Made by a program: the position numbers and the translations under genes. Source: Dyadobacter subterraneus (GTDB lineage Bacteria; Bacteroidota; Bacteroidia; Cytophagales; Spirosomataceae). Taken from it: a stretch of 64,000 nucleotides of DNA. Numbering within the stretch: position 1 is the stretch's first letter; each line of letters starts with the position of its first letter. Location: the NCBI RefSeq assembly GCF_015221875.1, contig NZ_JACYGY010000001.1:2418001-2482000 (forward strand), in the 5' to 3' direction. Shown here piece by piece: positions 25,909-33,958 of the stretch. Under the pieces are notes generated by a model that was not told the origin of the DNA, made no database searches, and saw only the letters and a program-made list of their open reading frames with translations.

Positions 25909-27624
25909 ATGGCGAATTTAAATGTTGATGCAGTAAAAGATATGACTTACGATGCTATCGTAATCGGTTCGGGCGTTTCGGGCGGATGGGCAGCAAAGGA
26001 GTTGACTGAAAAGGGATTAAAGGTTTTGATGCTTGAAAAGGGAAAGCCGCTGGAACACGTTACAGGTTACGAAAATGCGTTGAAAGCTCCCTGGGAAATG
26101 CAGTACAATGGTCGCCTGACTGTAAAGCAGAAGGAGACACATCCGTTTCTTTCAAGAGATTACCCTTACAATGAGATGACCGAAAAGTACTGGATGAACG
26201 ATTCGGATTCTCCTTATGAAGAAAAGAAAAGATTTGACTGGTTCAGACCCAATATAGTAGGAGGGAAATCGATCATGTGGGGGCGCCAGTCGTACCGTTG
26301 GAGCGATCTTGATTTTGAAGCAAATTTGAAAGACGGAATTGCCGTTGACTGGCCAATCCGTTATAAAGATATAGCACCTTGGTATTCTTACGTTGAAAAA
26401 CACGTCGGCATCTCTGGTGAAAAACTGGGCTTACCACAACTTCCGGACAGTGACTTTTTGCCACCTATGGAAATGTATCATGTTGAAAAAGAAGTTCGTA
26501 AAAGACTGGAAAAACAATTTCCGGGCCGTACGATGACGATTGGTCGTGTGGCAAACCTTTCGCAGCCGGATAAAATCCAGTTGGAAGGTGGGCGTTCTCC
26601 GTGTCAGTATCGTAACCGTTGTTCTTATGGTTGTCCATATGGCGCTTATTTCAGCACACAATCCAGTACATTGCCACCTGCTGTAAAAACGGGACTTCTG
26701 ACGCTTCGTCCGGATTCTGTCGTGAGAGAAATTGTTTACGATAAAGCGAAACAAAAAGCTACCGGAGTAAAAGTGATCGATTCTGTTACTTTGCAGGAGC
26801 GTGAATATTTTGCCAAGATTATTTTCGTCTGCGCCAGTGCGATTGGTAGCACACTGGTTCTTTTGAATTCCACATCTGACCGTTTTCCAAATGGATTGGG
26901 AAATGATTCCGGAGAGCTTGGTCACAACCTGATGGATCACCATTTTCGTACAGGGGCGAGTGGTGTCTGGGAAGGTGATTTGGATAAATATTATTTTGGC
27001 CGTCGGGCTAACGGGATTTATGTTCCTCGTTATCAGAATATTGGTAATGACAAGCGTGATTACATCCGTGGATTCGGATATCAAGGTGGAGGCGGCCGTC
27101 AGGGATGGCAGCGTAATGTTGCTGAACTTGCCTTCGGTGCTGATTTCAAGGAAGAATTGACTACGCCTGGTCAGTGGACAATGGGTTTTGGTGGTTTTGG
27201 TGAAACGTTGCCCTATCACGAAAATTACATGTACCTGAATAAGGAGAAAAAGGACAAGTGGGGTATGCCTACTGTTGTTTTTGATGCTGATTTGCGCGAA
27301 AATGAATTGAAAATGCGTAAAGATATGATGCATGATGCAGCTGAAATGCTGGAAAAATCGGGTGTTAAAAATGTGAAGACATATGACAACGGATCTTATC
27401 TTGGTATGGCTATCCATGAAATGGGAACTGCTCGGATGGGTCGTGATCCTAAAACCTCGGTTTTGAATGGAAATAACCAGATGCACGCCGTGAAAAATGT
27501 TTTCGTTACAGATGGTGCTGCAATGGCTTCTGCATCTTGCGTGAATCCATCATTGACTTATATGGCACTTACTGCAAGAGCTGCGGATTTTGCGGTTAAA
27601 GAGTTGAAGAAGAAGAATATCTGA
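25909..27624 (+). CDS. GMC-family FAD-dependent oxidoreductase (dehydrogenase large subunit)
   Basis: A 571-residue flavoprotein. The FAD dinucleotide motif is VIGSGVSGGWAAKEL (about residues 16-30), followed by the GMC signature region GGKSIMWGRQSYRW (about 117-130). A Cys-rich stretch CQYRNRCSYGCPYGA (about 236-250) is characteristic of the gluconate/fructose-dehydrogenase-like branch. The active-site end reads HEMGTARMGRDP, then VNPSLTYMALTARAAD at the C-terminus. It has no signal peptide of its own and would be exported with the upstream subunit 3 as a hitchhiker. Substrate is likely a sugar, sugar acid or polyol. A terminator follows 24 bp after the stop. Confidence 0.92.
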   Translation: MANLNVDAVKDMTYDAIVIGSGVSGGWAAKELTEKGLKVLMLEKGKPLEHVTGYENALKAPWEMQYNGRLTVKQKETHPFLSRDYPYNEMTEKYWMNDSDSPYEEKKRFDWFRPNIVGGKSIMWGRQSYRWSDLDFEANLKDGIAVDWPIRYKDIAPWYSYVEKHVGISGEKLGLPQLPDSDFLPPMEMYHVEKEVRKRLEKQFPGRTMTIGRVANLSQPDKIQLEGGRSPCQYRNRCSYGCPYGAYFSTQSSTLPPAVKTGLLTLRPDSVVREIVYDKAKQKATGVKVIDSVTLQEREYFAKIIFVCASAIGSTLVLLNSTSDRFPNGLGNDSGELGHNLMDHHFRTGASGVWEGDLDKYYFGRRANGIYVPRYQNIGNDKRDYIRGFGYQGGGGRQGWQRNVAELAFGADFKEELTTPGQWTMGFGGFGETLPYHENYMYLNKEKKDKWGMPTVVFDADLRENELKMRKDMMHDAAEMLEKSGVKNVKTYDNGSYLGMAIHEMGTARMGRDPKTSVLNGNNQMHAVKNVFVTDGAAMASASCVNPSLTYMALTARAADFAVKELKKKNI

Positions 27625-27648
27625 TAGTTTTAGATTCAAAATTCATTT

Positions 27649-27691
27649 CCGCCAATCGAAATTCTTAGGATTTTTGTTGGCGGTTTTTTTT
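27649..27691 (+). terminator. Intrinsic terminator of the GMC operon
   Basis: CCGCCAA (27649-27655) pairs with TTGGCGG (27677-27683), followed by eight T. It begins 24 bp after the GMC stop codon. Confidence 0.75.
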
Positions 27692-27747
27692 GCCCGATCA
27701 TGCGTGGCGAATGGCATCCCCGTTCATTCGCCGCCACCGCGCGTGCC

Positions 27748-27769
27748 CAGGGTTGAAACCCTGCGCTAC
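27748..27769 (-). repeat. REP-like hairpin with GTAG motif (minus orientation)
   Basis: CAGGGTT (27748-27754) pairs with AACCCTG (27757-27763); on the minus strand the hairpin is preceded by GTAGCG (GTAG at 27769-27766). A GTAG tetranucleotide beside a short hairpin is the hallmark of REP elements recognised by RAYT proteins. Confidence 0.6.
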
Positions 27770-27775
27770 AATTTC

Positions 27776-27926
27776 GGCCGTGCCTACGGCATTTTTTTAA
27801 CAAAATAATCCATTAACAAAATGCCGTCAGGCATGCCTGCGCGGCCCGGACCTACATCGTAGCCCCGGAATTTATTCCGGGGTTTAAGGATCTGTCATAT
27901 CTCCATGATTGCCGTAGGTACGGTCC
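27776..27926. repeat. Inverted repeat pair bracketing the REP-like cluster
   Basis: GGCCGTGCCTACGGCAT (27776-27792) is mirrored imperfectly by TGCCGTAGGTACGGTCC (27910-27926). Both copies contain a GTAG/CTAC word next to a short GC-rich hairpin. A further small palindrome (ATGCCGTCAGGCAT, 27821-27834) lies between them. The 476-bp gap 27625-28100 contains this cluster and no credible gene. Confidence 0.55.
27859..27882 (+). repeat. REP-like hairpin with GTAG motif (plus orientation)
   Basis: GTAG (27859-27862) is followed directly by CCCCGGAA (27863-27870), a four-base loop, and TTCCGGGG (27875-27882), a perfect 8-bp stem. It is opposite in orientation to the 27748 element, so the two resemble a paired (BIME-like) arrangement. 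Confidence 0.65.
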
Positions 27927-28100
27927 GTCTTTACCGTCAATCATTTTCCAAATTGATAAAATCATATCAAAATGATACGCCATTATCAGACTCTTTAACA
28001 AAAATATTATTGCAAATAATTGATAATCAATAAAATAATTTTTAAGTAAAATGCTGGACCATTGTTGGTATCTACCTTTTCATATTAATTCAAAAAAACA

Positions 28101-28379
28101 ATGAAAAGGAAAATAACCAGAGGCATTTACAAGCAGATGCAAAAATTTGCAGACCTCACCCAAACCATGATTTCAAGAGGTAATATCTCCCGCGCGAAAA
28201 AATGCTTCGCAATTGCAGAAAATCTTTTTATCCATGGAAACAAAGAAACAAAAACTGCGATTTCCAATGTCTATCTCTATTCCGTTTCAGGAATGCTTGA
28301 ACTCAAACATTTCAATACGGAAAATCTTCTTCCCAACAACTTGAAGAAGGAATATATCAAACAAATCAACGCATTCTAA
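28101..28379 (+). CDS. Small unknown protein upstream of kdp genes
   Basis: A 92-residue, strongly basic, helical protein with no signal peptide or membrane helix. The pattern (KQMQKFADLTQTMISRGN then AKKCFAIAENLFIHGNKETK) resembles a short TPR-like helical pair, but I recognise no named family. It lies about 200 bp upstream of the kdpF region on the same strand, after a REP-rich gap. Codon usage and the long open frame fit a real gene. A regulatory role in potassium uptake is possible from position only. Confidence 0.6.
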   Translation: MKRKITRGIYKQMQKFADLTQTMISRGNISRAKKCFAIAENLFIHGNKETKTAISNVYLYSVSGMLELKHFNTENLLPNNLKKEYIKQINAF

Positions 28380-28533
28380 GTCATGGAAAAGCTTGAAATC
28401 TTCCTTCATTTAAAACCTTTCATTCTGATAAAATCCTATCATTTTGAGTTGGTTTTATCAGGGGTCAGGTTGGTGTTTATGTTGTTATTTATCTGATATT
28501 TAATTAGTTAAGCTAACAACATGGAATGCGGAA

Positions 28534-28541
28534 TAAGTTTG
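28534..28541 (+). promoter_or_regulatory. Candidate -7 box for the kdp operon
   Basis: TAAGTTTG matches TAnnTTTG and lies 46 bases before the first small kdp-leader open frame. A -33 TTTG box at the expected distance is not present, so activator dependence or a different start site is possible. Confidence 0.35.
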
Positions 28542-28587
28542 GTATTAATAAAAGCAAAACTCAATCACTCAAATAAATTTAAATAGT

Positions 28588-28671
28588 ATGATCACAATCC
28601 TCTTAGTTTCTGCCGGAATTTTATGTTTCGCGCTTTTCTACAAAACTGTCAACTTCTTTGAAAATATATAA
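28588..28671 (+). CDS. 27-residue membrane peptide preceding kdpF
   Basis: The frame encodes MITILLVSAGILCFALFYKT and seven further residues ending FFENI. It is a single hydrophobic helix with a short polar tail, very like KdpF in size and build but different in sequence. It ends three bases before the KdpF start, so it is well placed for coupled translation. It could be a second KdpF-like subunit or a duplicated, diverged copy. It is too short for statistics on coding potential; the case rests on length, hydrophobicity and tight spacing. Confidence 0.45.
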   Translation: MITILLVSAGILCFALFYKTVNFFENI

Positions 28672-28674
28672 ATC

Positions 28675-28752
28675 ATGGCAGCGCTCTTCATTATCTCAAT
28701 ATGTGTGTTTGGTTATATCTGTTATGTGCTGATCAAACCTGAAAAGTTCTAA
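28675..28752 (+). CDS. kdpF: KdpF, small subunit of the potassium-transporting ATPase
   Basis: A 25-residue single-helix peptide (MAALFIISICVFGYICYVLI, then KPEKF). The helix ending in (R/K)PEKF is the classic KdpF signature, and the gene is 46 bp before kdpA. KdpF stabilises the KdpABC complex in the cytoplasmic membrane. Confidence 0.82.
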   Translation: MAALFIISICVFGYICYVLIKPEKF

Positions 28753-28798
28753 CCGGATCCAAAACCGGAAAACGAAATCGAATTAAAAAATAGAAAAA

Positions 28799-30487
28799 AT
28801 GAACACTGAATTATTTGGAATCATTGCCATGTTTGTCCTGACGGTTGTCTTCGCAATACCGATCGGCAAATACATCGCAAAAGTTTACGCAGGCGAAAAA
28901 ACCTCCTTCGATCCTGTTTTTAACCCTATTGAAAAACTGTTTTTCAAGATAAGCGGCATTAATGAAAATGCCGAAATGAACTGGAAACAGCATATGTTTT
29001 CAATGATCACCATCAATATGGTCTGGTTTGTTTTGGGAATGTTTGTGCTAATGAACCAAGGTTGGCTGCCGCTGAATCCTGATGGAAACCCCGGACAAAC
29101 AGCTGATCTGGCATTTAATACAAGTATTTCCTTCGTTGTCAATTGTAATTTGCAGCATTATTCTGGTGAATCCGGAGTTAGTTATTTGTCGCAGCTCTTT
29201 CTTATGTTCCTTCACTTTGTAACAGCAGGGACAGGTATGGCCGCGGCTGCCGTTTTGTTTATGGCTTTGCGCGAACGGACAACGGATAAACTTGGCAACT
29301 TTTACAATTTGATGGTAAAATCCTGTACAAGAATTTTACTTCCACTTTCTATTCTTGTTGCTGTAATATTGGCTTTCAACGGAACGCCTATGACATTTGA
29401 AGGAAAGGACACCATCATCAATATGCAGGGAGATACCGTTCAGGTTTCAACGGGTCCGGTTGCTGCGTTTGTCGCTATTAAACATTTGGGAACTAACGGT
29501 GGTGGATACTATGGTGCCAACTCAGCCCATCCACTTGAAAACCCTAACTATCTGACTAACATCGTTGAAATGATGGCGCAGATGATCATTCCTATTGCTA
29601 TGGTTTTTGCTTTTGGTTTCTTTTTGAAAAGAAGAAAAATGAGCTGGATGATTTTCGGAGTCATGACAATCGGATTTTTGCTTCTTACAGTACCTACGAT
29701 TATGTGGGAAAATGGCGGAAATCACGCGATCACGAAAATGGGTATCGATAACAGCGCCGGAGCTATGGAAGGTAAGGAAGTCAGGTTTGGTAGTACGGCC
29801 TCAGCCTTTTGGAGTATAGCTACAACCGTTATCTCAACAGGATCTATCAATGCGATGCACGACAGCTTCACACCGCTTTCCGGAATGACGCAATTGCTGG
29901 CCATGATGACCAATGCTTTTTATGGTGGTGTAGGAGCCGGTATGCTCAACTTTTTCATCTTCATTATTCTGGCGGTGTTTATCAGCGGATTGATGGTAGG
30001 TAGAACGCCCGAATTTATGGGCAAAAAAATTGAAGCCAGGGAAATGAAAATAGCCATGATCGTAGCTTTACTTCACCCATTTTTAATTCTGGTTGGTACT
30101 GCTTTGGCAGCGGCATTTCCTACGATTACATCTGCGACTCTCGCCAATCCAGGCTTCCACGGATTTACCGAAATGCTTTATGAATATACTTCGTCGTCAG
30201 CTAATAATGGTAGTGGATTTGAAGGTTTGGGTGACAATAATCCATGGTGGAACATCACAACTGGTTTTGTTTTGATCCTTTCCCGTTACATTCCAATCAT
30301 TGGTCCAATCGCTATCGCAGGACTTCTGGCTAATAAAAAATACATCCCTGAAAGTGCTGGAACGTTGAAAACGGATTCTTCAACATTCGGAATTATGATT
30401 CTGGCCGTTATCGTGATTATCACAGCCTTATCCTTTTTTCCGGCTCTTACGCTGGGTCCGATCGCTGAGTATTTCACGCTGCGTTAA
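28799..30487 (+). CDS. kdpA: KdpA, potassium-binding channel subunit of the Kdp ATPase
   Basis: A 562-residue integral membrane protein of normal family length. It belongs to the superfamily of K+ transporters with four repeated pore loops; visible selectivity-filter segments include NTSISFVVNCNLQHYSGE (about residues 109-126), HLGTNGGGYYGANSAHPLEN (about 226-245) and ITTVISTGSINAMHDS (about 340-360), with a fourth near SANNGSGFEGLGDN (about 465-478). KdpA binds K+ with high affinity at the outer face and passes it into the complex. It is followed by kdpB after a 116-bp spacer, longer than usual, containing GCTAA-type repeats. Confidence 0.96.
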   Translation: MNTELFGIIAMFVLTVVFAIPIGKYIAKVYAGEKTSFDPVFNPIEKLFFKISGINENAEMNWKQHMFSMITINMVWFVLGMFVLMNQGWLPLNPDGNPGQTADLAFNTSISFVVNCNLQHYSGESGVSYLSQLFLMFLHFVTAGTGMAAAAVLFMALRERTTDKLGNFYNLMVKSCTRILLPLSILVAVILAFNGTPMTFEGKDTIINMQGDTVQVSTGPVAAFVAIKHLGTNGGGYYGANSAHPLENPNYLTNIVEMMAQMIIPIAMVFAFGFFLKRRKMSWMIFGVMTIGFLLLTVPTIMWENGGNHAITKMGIDNSAGAMEGKEVRFGSTASAFWSIATTVISTGSINAMHDSFTPLSGMTQLLAMMTNAFYGGVGAGMLNFFIFIILAVFISGLMVGRTPEFMGKKIEAREMKIAMIVALLHPFLILVGTALAAAFPTITSATLANPGFHGFTEMLYEYTSSSANNGSGFEGLGDNNPWWNITTGFVLILSRYIPIIGPIAIAGLLANKKYIPESAGTLKTDSSTFGIMILAVIVIITALSFFPALTLGPIAEYFTLR

Positions 30488-30603
30488 GAATCGATTTAAA
30501 AATAAAATTAAAAAGCTAACAGAAAAATCTGATCGGAAAATAGACGATCAATGATCAGAAATTAGCCAATACCTAATCGCTAACGGCTTAAAGCCTTAAT
30601 GAA

Positions 30604-32646
30604 ATGAAAAATCAAGATACGTCCTTATTTCAAAAGGACTTGGTTAATGAAGCCCTCAAACAGGCATTTGTAAAATTGAACCCCAAAATAATGTTCCGCA
30701 ATCCTGTGATGTTCACAGTGGAAATCGGAACGGTAATTATGCTGGTGGTTAGTATATGGACTTTAAAGGGAGAAAAATCCCAGGGCAGTTTTGCCTATAA
30801 CTTTACTGTTTTTCTGGTACTTCTTCTGACTTTACTTTTTGCTAATTTCGCAGAAGGAATCGCGGAGGCAAGAGGAAAAGCGCAGGCCGACAGCTTACGT
30901 AAAACAAGAGAGGAAACACCAGCCAGACTGGTTATCGAAAACAAACCGGGCTTCTCAGTTTCGACACGACAAGTTATGTCTGCTTCCATGAAAAAAGGAG
31001 ATGTTTTTATATGCGAAGCTGGCGATAATATTGCGACAGACGGTGAAATTATCGAAGGTTTGGCAACGATTGACGAAAGTGCTATAACAGGTGAAAGTGC
31101 GCCGGTAATTCGTGAAGCAGGTGGTGATAAAAGTAGTGTGACAGGCGGTACCAAAGTGTTGTCTGACAAGATTAAGGTCATGGTAACAACAGAACCGGGC
31201 GAAAGTTTTCTTGATAAAATGATCGCTTTGGTAGAAGGTGCAAGTCGTCAGAAAACACCAAATGAGATTGCACTGACGATTCTTTTGGCTGGTTTTACGC
31301 TTGTCTTTATTATTGTCTGCGTGACGTTGAAACCATTTGCTGATCATGCCAATACACCAATTACCATCGCTGCTTTTATTTCGCTTTTCGTTTGTCTGAT
31401 TCCAACGACAATTGGCGGGTTACTTTCAGCAATTGGTATTGCAGGTATGGACAGAGCGCTTCGTGCGAATGTGATTACCAAATCAGGAAAAGCCGTAGAA
31501 ACTGCCGGAGATATTGATGTACTTCTTTTGGATAAAACAGGTACGATAACGATTGGTAACAGAAAGGCGACGAATTTTTATGCGGCCAAAGGCGTGACAG
31601 ATAATCATTTTATCAAATGTGCGGTGCTAAGTTCAATCGCAGATGAAACACCGGAAGGGAAATCAATTCTGGAACTGGCGAATTTGAACCCGTCAACTTA
31701 CGCTAATTTAAACAATCCGACTTTTATCAAATTCACCGCCGAAACCAGAAGTTCAGGTGTGGATTTTGATGAAACCAGAATTCGTAAAGGTGCATTTGAT
31801 TCGATCAGAAACCTGACAACAAAAGCGGGTAACCATTTCCCAACTGATATTGAAGAAAAAACAAAAGCAATTTCAAATAATGGGGGAACGCCACTCGTAG
31901 TTTCTGAAAATGAAAAAGTACTGGGTGTGATTGAATTGCAGGATATTATCAAGCCTGGTATCAGTGAAAGGTTTGAACGTCTGCGTAAAATGGGTGTAAA
32001 AACTGTAATGGTAACAGGTGATAACCCTTTGACAGCCAGATTTATTGCTGAAAAAGCCGGCGTAGATGATTTTATCGCGGAGGCTAAGCCGGAAGATAAA
32101 ATGAACTATATCAAAAGAGAGCAGGAAAGCGGGAAACTGGTTGCGATGATGGGTGATGGTACCAACGATGCGCCGGCACTTGCGCAGGCTGATGTTGGGG
32201 TCGCGATGAACAGTGGTACGCAGGCAGCGAAAGAAGCAGGAAACATGGTTGATTTGGATAATGATCCAACAAAACTGATTGAAATTGTTGAAATCGGAAA
32301 GCAGCTTTTGATGACGCGGGGAACGTTAACAACCTTCTCAATCGCCAATGACGTTGCCAAATATTTCGCCATCATTCCTGCCTTGTTTATTGCCTCAATT
32401 CCAGCGCTTCAAGGTTTGAATATCATGGATCTGAACAGTCCGGAAAGTGCAATTTTATCAGCAGTAATCTTTAACGCCATCATCATTCCTATACTGATTC
32501 CATTGGCTTTGAAAGGAGTTGCTTATAAACCAATCGGTGCCAGTGCATTATTGAGAAGAAACCTTTTTATCTACGGTTTAGGCGGAGTTGTCGTGCCTTT
32601 TATCGGGATTAAGGTGATCGATATGGTGGTGAGTATTTGGTTGTAA
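30604..32646 (+). CDS. kdpB: KdpB, P-type ATPase subunit of the Kdp potassium pump
   Basis: A 680-residue P-type (IA) ATPase. The phosphorylated aspartate is Asp310 in [12 protein letters not shown]. The actuator loop contains TGES (about residues 161-164), the nucleotide domain includes KGAFDSI, and the hinge motif is [20 protein letters not shown]. The N-terminal membrane helices carry LCLIPTT-type sequence ([20 protein letters not shown]). It hydrolyses ATP to drive K+ import through KdpA. The stop codon abuts, with no gap, the stop codon of a PIN-domain gene on the other strand, so kdpC is separated from kdpB by 671 bp. Confidence 0.97.
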   Translation: MKNQDTSLFQKDLVNEALKQAFVKLNPKIMFRNPVMFTVEIGTVIMLVVSIWTLKGEKSQGSFAYNFTVFLVLLLTLLFANFAEGIAEARGKAQADSLRKTREETPARLVIENKPGFSVSTRQVMSASMKKGDVFICEAGDNIATDGEIIEGLATIDESAITGESAPVIREAGGDKSSVTGGTKVLSDKIKVMVTTEPGESFLDKMIALVEGASRQKTPNEIALTILLAGFTLVFIIVCVTLKPFADHANTPITIAAFISLFVCLIPTTIGGLLSAIGIAGMDRALRANVITKSGKAVETAGDIDVLLLDKTGTITIGNRKATNFYAAKGVTDNHFIKCAVLSSIADETPEGKSILELANLNPSTYANLNNPTFIKFTAETRSSGVDFDETRIRKGAFDSIRNLTTKAGNHFPTDIEEKTKAISNNGGTPLVVSENEKVLGVIELQDIIKPGISERFERLRKMGVKTVMVTGDNPLTARFIAEKAGVDDFIAEAKPEDKMNYIKREQESGKLVAMMGDGTNDAPALAQADVGVAMNSGTQAAKEAGNMVDLDNDPTKLIEIVEIGKQLLMTRGTLTTFSIANDVAKYFAIIPALFIASIPALQGLNIMDLNSPESAILSAVIFNAIIIPILIPLALKGVAYKPIGASALLRRNLFIYGLGGVVVPFIGIKVIDMVVSIWL

Positions 32647-33054
32647 TTATTGTAAAAAAGGATTGATAATGGTAAGCCGCTTTTCAATAACCAAGCCGTG
32701 TTGCATATCTTCGGAATACAAGGTAGTGCAACCGGCTTCCAAAGCGGAGGAAATTATCTTGGAGTCGAATGGTTGTAACAAATATTTATTGAAAATGAAA
32801 AGTACGTTGGTTATAACTGATTCATTCTCTGCTTGGATAAAGGAAGTGTTAGTTAATTCAGTAACAAATTGCACCGCAACGCTTCGTTCCAATTTATACT
32901 TTCTTAAACAAACATTTAAGCATTCGAAAACTACCTGGGGACTAATGAAAGGCACATTTTGCAGAAGTGATGAAGCAATCTCCTTCTTACGGCTGGCATT
33001 TAAATCAAGAAGATACAGTGCGATGTTGCTATCGATAAAAAAACTATCTCTCAT
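32647..33054 (-). CDS. PIN-domain protein, probable VapC-like toxin
   Basis: About 135 residues from the ATG at 33054; the open frame runs ten codons further upstream, but MRDSFFIDSNIALYLL is the standard PIN N-terminus. The acidic residues expected in a PIN nuclease are present: Asp in FIDSNIALYLLD, Glu in VVFECLNVC and Asp in TLYSEDMQHG. PIN toxins cut RNA, often tRNA or rRNA, using Mg2+. The start overlaps the 3' end of the small upstream gene by 11 bases, the usual antitoxin-toxin layout. It lies antisense to the kdp operon between kdpB and kdpC. Confidence 0.85.
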   Translation of the reverse strand: MRDSFFIDSNIALYLLDLNASRKKEIASSLLQNVPFISPQVVFECLNVCLRKYKLERSVAVQFVTELTNTSFIQAENESVITNVLFIFNKYLLQPFDSKIISSALEAGCTTLYSEDMQHGLVIEKRLTIINPFLQ

Positions 33055-33274
33055 TAGCCTCGTCCCGATCAAATTTAAAATCACTCATGTCAATTTGTAA
33101 AGTATTGAAGAATTGAACTGCATTTTGAGCCGCCTTCCTTTTGTTCAAATAAGCGGAATCAAGATTGTCATCTATCTCAAAAGCAATCACTTCCACCCCT
33201 TTATTGAGGAATTCAATAGGTAAGTTGATAATCAATTGAGAAGCGGTTTCGGCAACAAATACTTTGCGATACAT
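33044..33274 (-). CDS. Small protein upstream of the PIN gene, probable antitoxin
   Basis: A 76-residue acidic protein. The N-terminal half (MYRKVFVAETASQLIINLPI, then EFLNKGVEVIAFEI) suggests a short beta-rich dimerisation or DNA-binding module as in AbrB-like or related antitoxins. The C-terminal half is helical and charged (FFNTLQIDMSDFKFDRDEAN), as expected of a toxin-wrapping tail. I do not recognise a named family. Overlap with the PIN gene supports an antitoxin role. It starts 43 bp from the kdpC start on the opposite strand; a TATTTTTG -7-like box (33300-33293, minus) lies just upstream. Confidence 0.65.
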   Translation of the reverse strand: MYRKVFVAETASQLIINLPIEFLNKGVEVIAFEIDDNLDSAYLNKRKAAQNAVQFFNTLQIDMSDFKFDRDEANER

Positions 33275-33317
33275 AAGTCATGTGTTTATTATCAAAAATA
33301 ACGAAAATTTAATTATC

Positions 33318-33878
33318 ATGAAAACGAACCTATTTCCCGCAATCAAATTAACCATCATTACGCTGGTTTTCTTTGCCGGAGTTTATACAATCATCATCTG
33401 GGGAATTGCTCAACTTGCTCCAAACCATGGCAATGGCGAGGTGGTAACGCAAAATGGTAAAAAGTACTACACCAATGTTGGCCAGACTTTCACCGAAGAC
33501 AAATATTTTAACTCCCGTCCATCTGCTGTGGATTATAATGCAGCCGGTAGTGGCGGTAGTAACAAAGCACCTTCCAATCCTGAATATCTTCAAACGGTTC
33601 AGGCCCGGATTGATACTTTCCTGGTACATAATCCGGAAGTCAAAAAACAGGAAATTCCCGTTGAACTGGTAACAGCAAGTGGGAGTGGGCTTGATCCGAA
33701 TATTTCTCCAAATGCGGCATTGATTCAGCTTAAAAGAATTGCTAAAACCAGAAATATTTCTAGCGAAAGCGTCCAGAAATTAATTGAAGAAAACACAGAA
33801 GCTCCATTGCTTGGACTTTTGGGACCTGCAAAAGTGAATGTTTTAAAACTTAACATGGCGCTTGATCAGGTTAAATAG
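33318..33878 (+). CDS. kdpC: KdpC subunit of the potassium-transporting ATPase
   Basis: A 186-residue protein from the ATG at 33318, chosen over an upstream start because it begins at the family N-terminus (MKTNLFPAIKLTIITLVFFA). It has one membrane helix and a periplasmic domain with YFNSRPSAVDYNAAGSGGSN, LVTASGSGLDPNISPNAALI and NVLKLNMALD, all KdpC landmarks. KdpC assists K+ affinity and complex assembly. Its separation from kdpB by an antisense gene pair is unusual; it must be reached by read-through or use its own promoter in the short divergent gap. Confidence 0.95.
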   Translation: MKTNLFPAIKLTIITLVFFAGVYTIIIWGIAQLAPNHGNGEVVTQNGKKYYTNVGQTFTEDKYFNSRPSAVDYNAAGSGGSNKAPSNPEYLQTVQARIDTFLVHNPEVKKQEIPVELVTASGSGLDPNISPNAALIQLKRIAKTRNISSESVQKLIEENTEAPLLGLLGPAKVNVLKLNMALDQVK

Positions 33879-33958
33879 ATGCTTGACTTACTCAACTTTA
33901 TTAGCTTTAAAAATCTCAACAAAACATTAAGAGTTTAGTACACTTACCAAGAATAAAA

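Noticed and set aside
26431-27486. 351-residue minus-strand open frame opposite the GMC gene
   Set aside because: It is fully antisense to a clearly recognised flavoprotein gene and its translation has no domain character.
28383-28496. 37-codon open frame just after the small kdp-upstream gene
   Set aside because: Although spaced closely, it lacks a clear helix pattern, ribosome-binding context or recognisable tail, and its end lies at the candidate kdp promoter.
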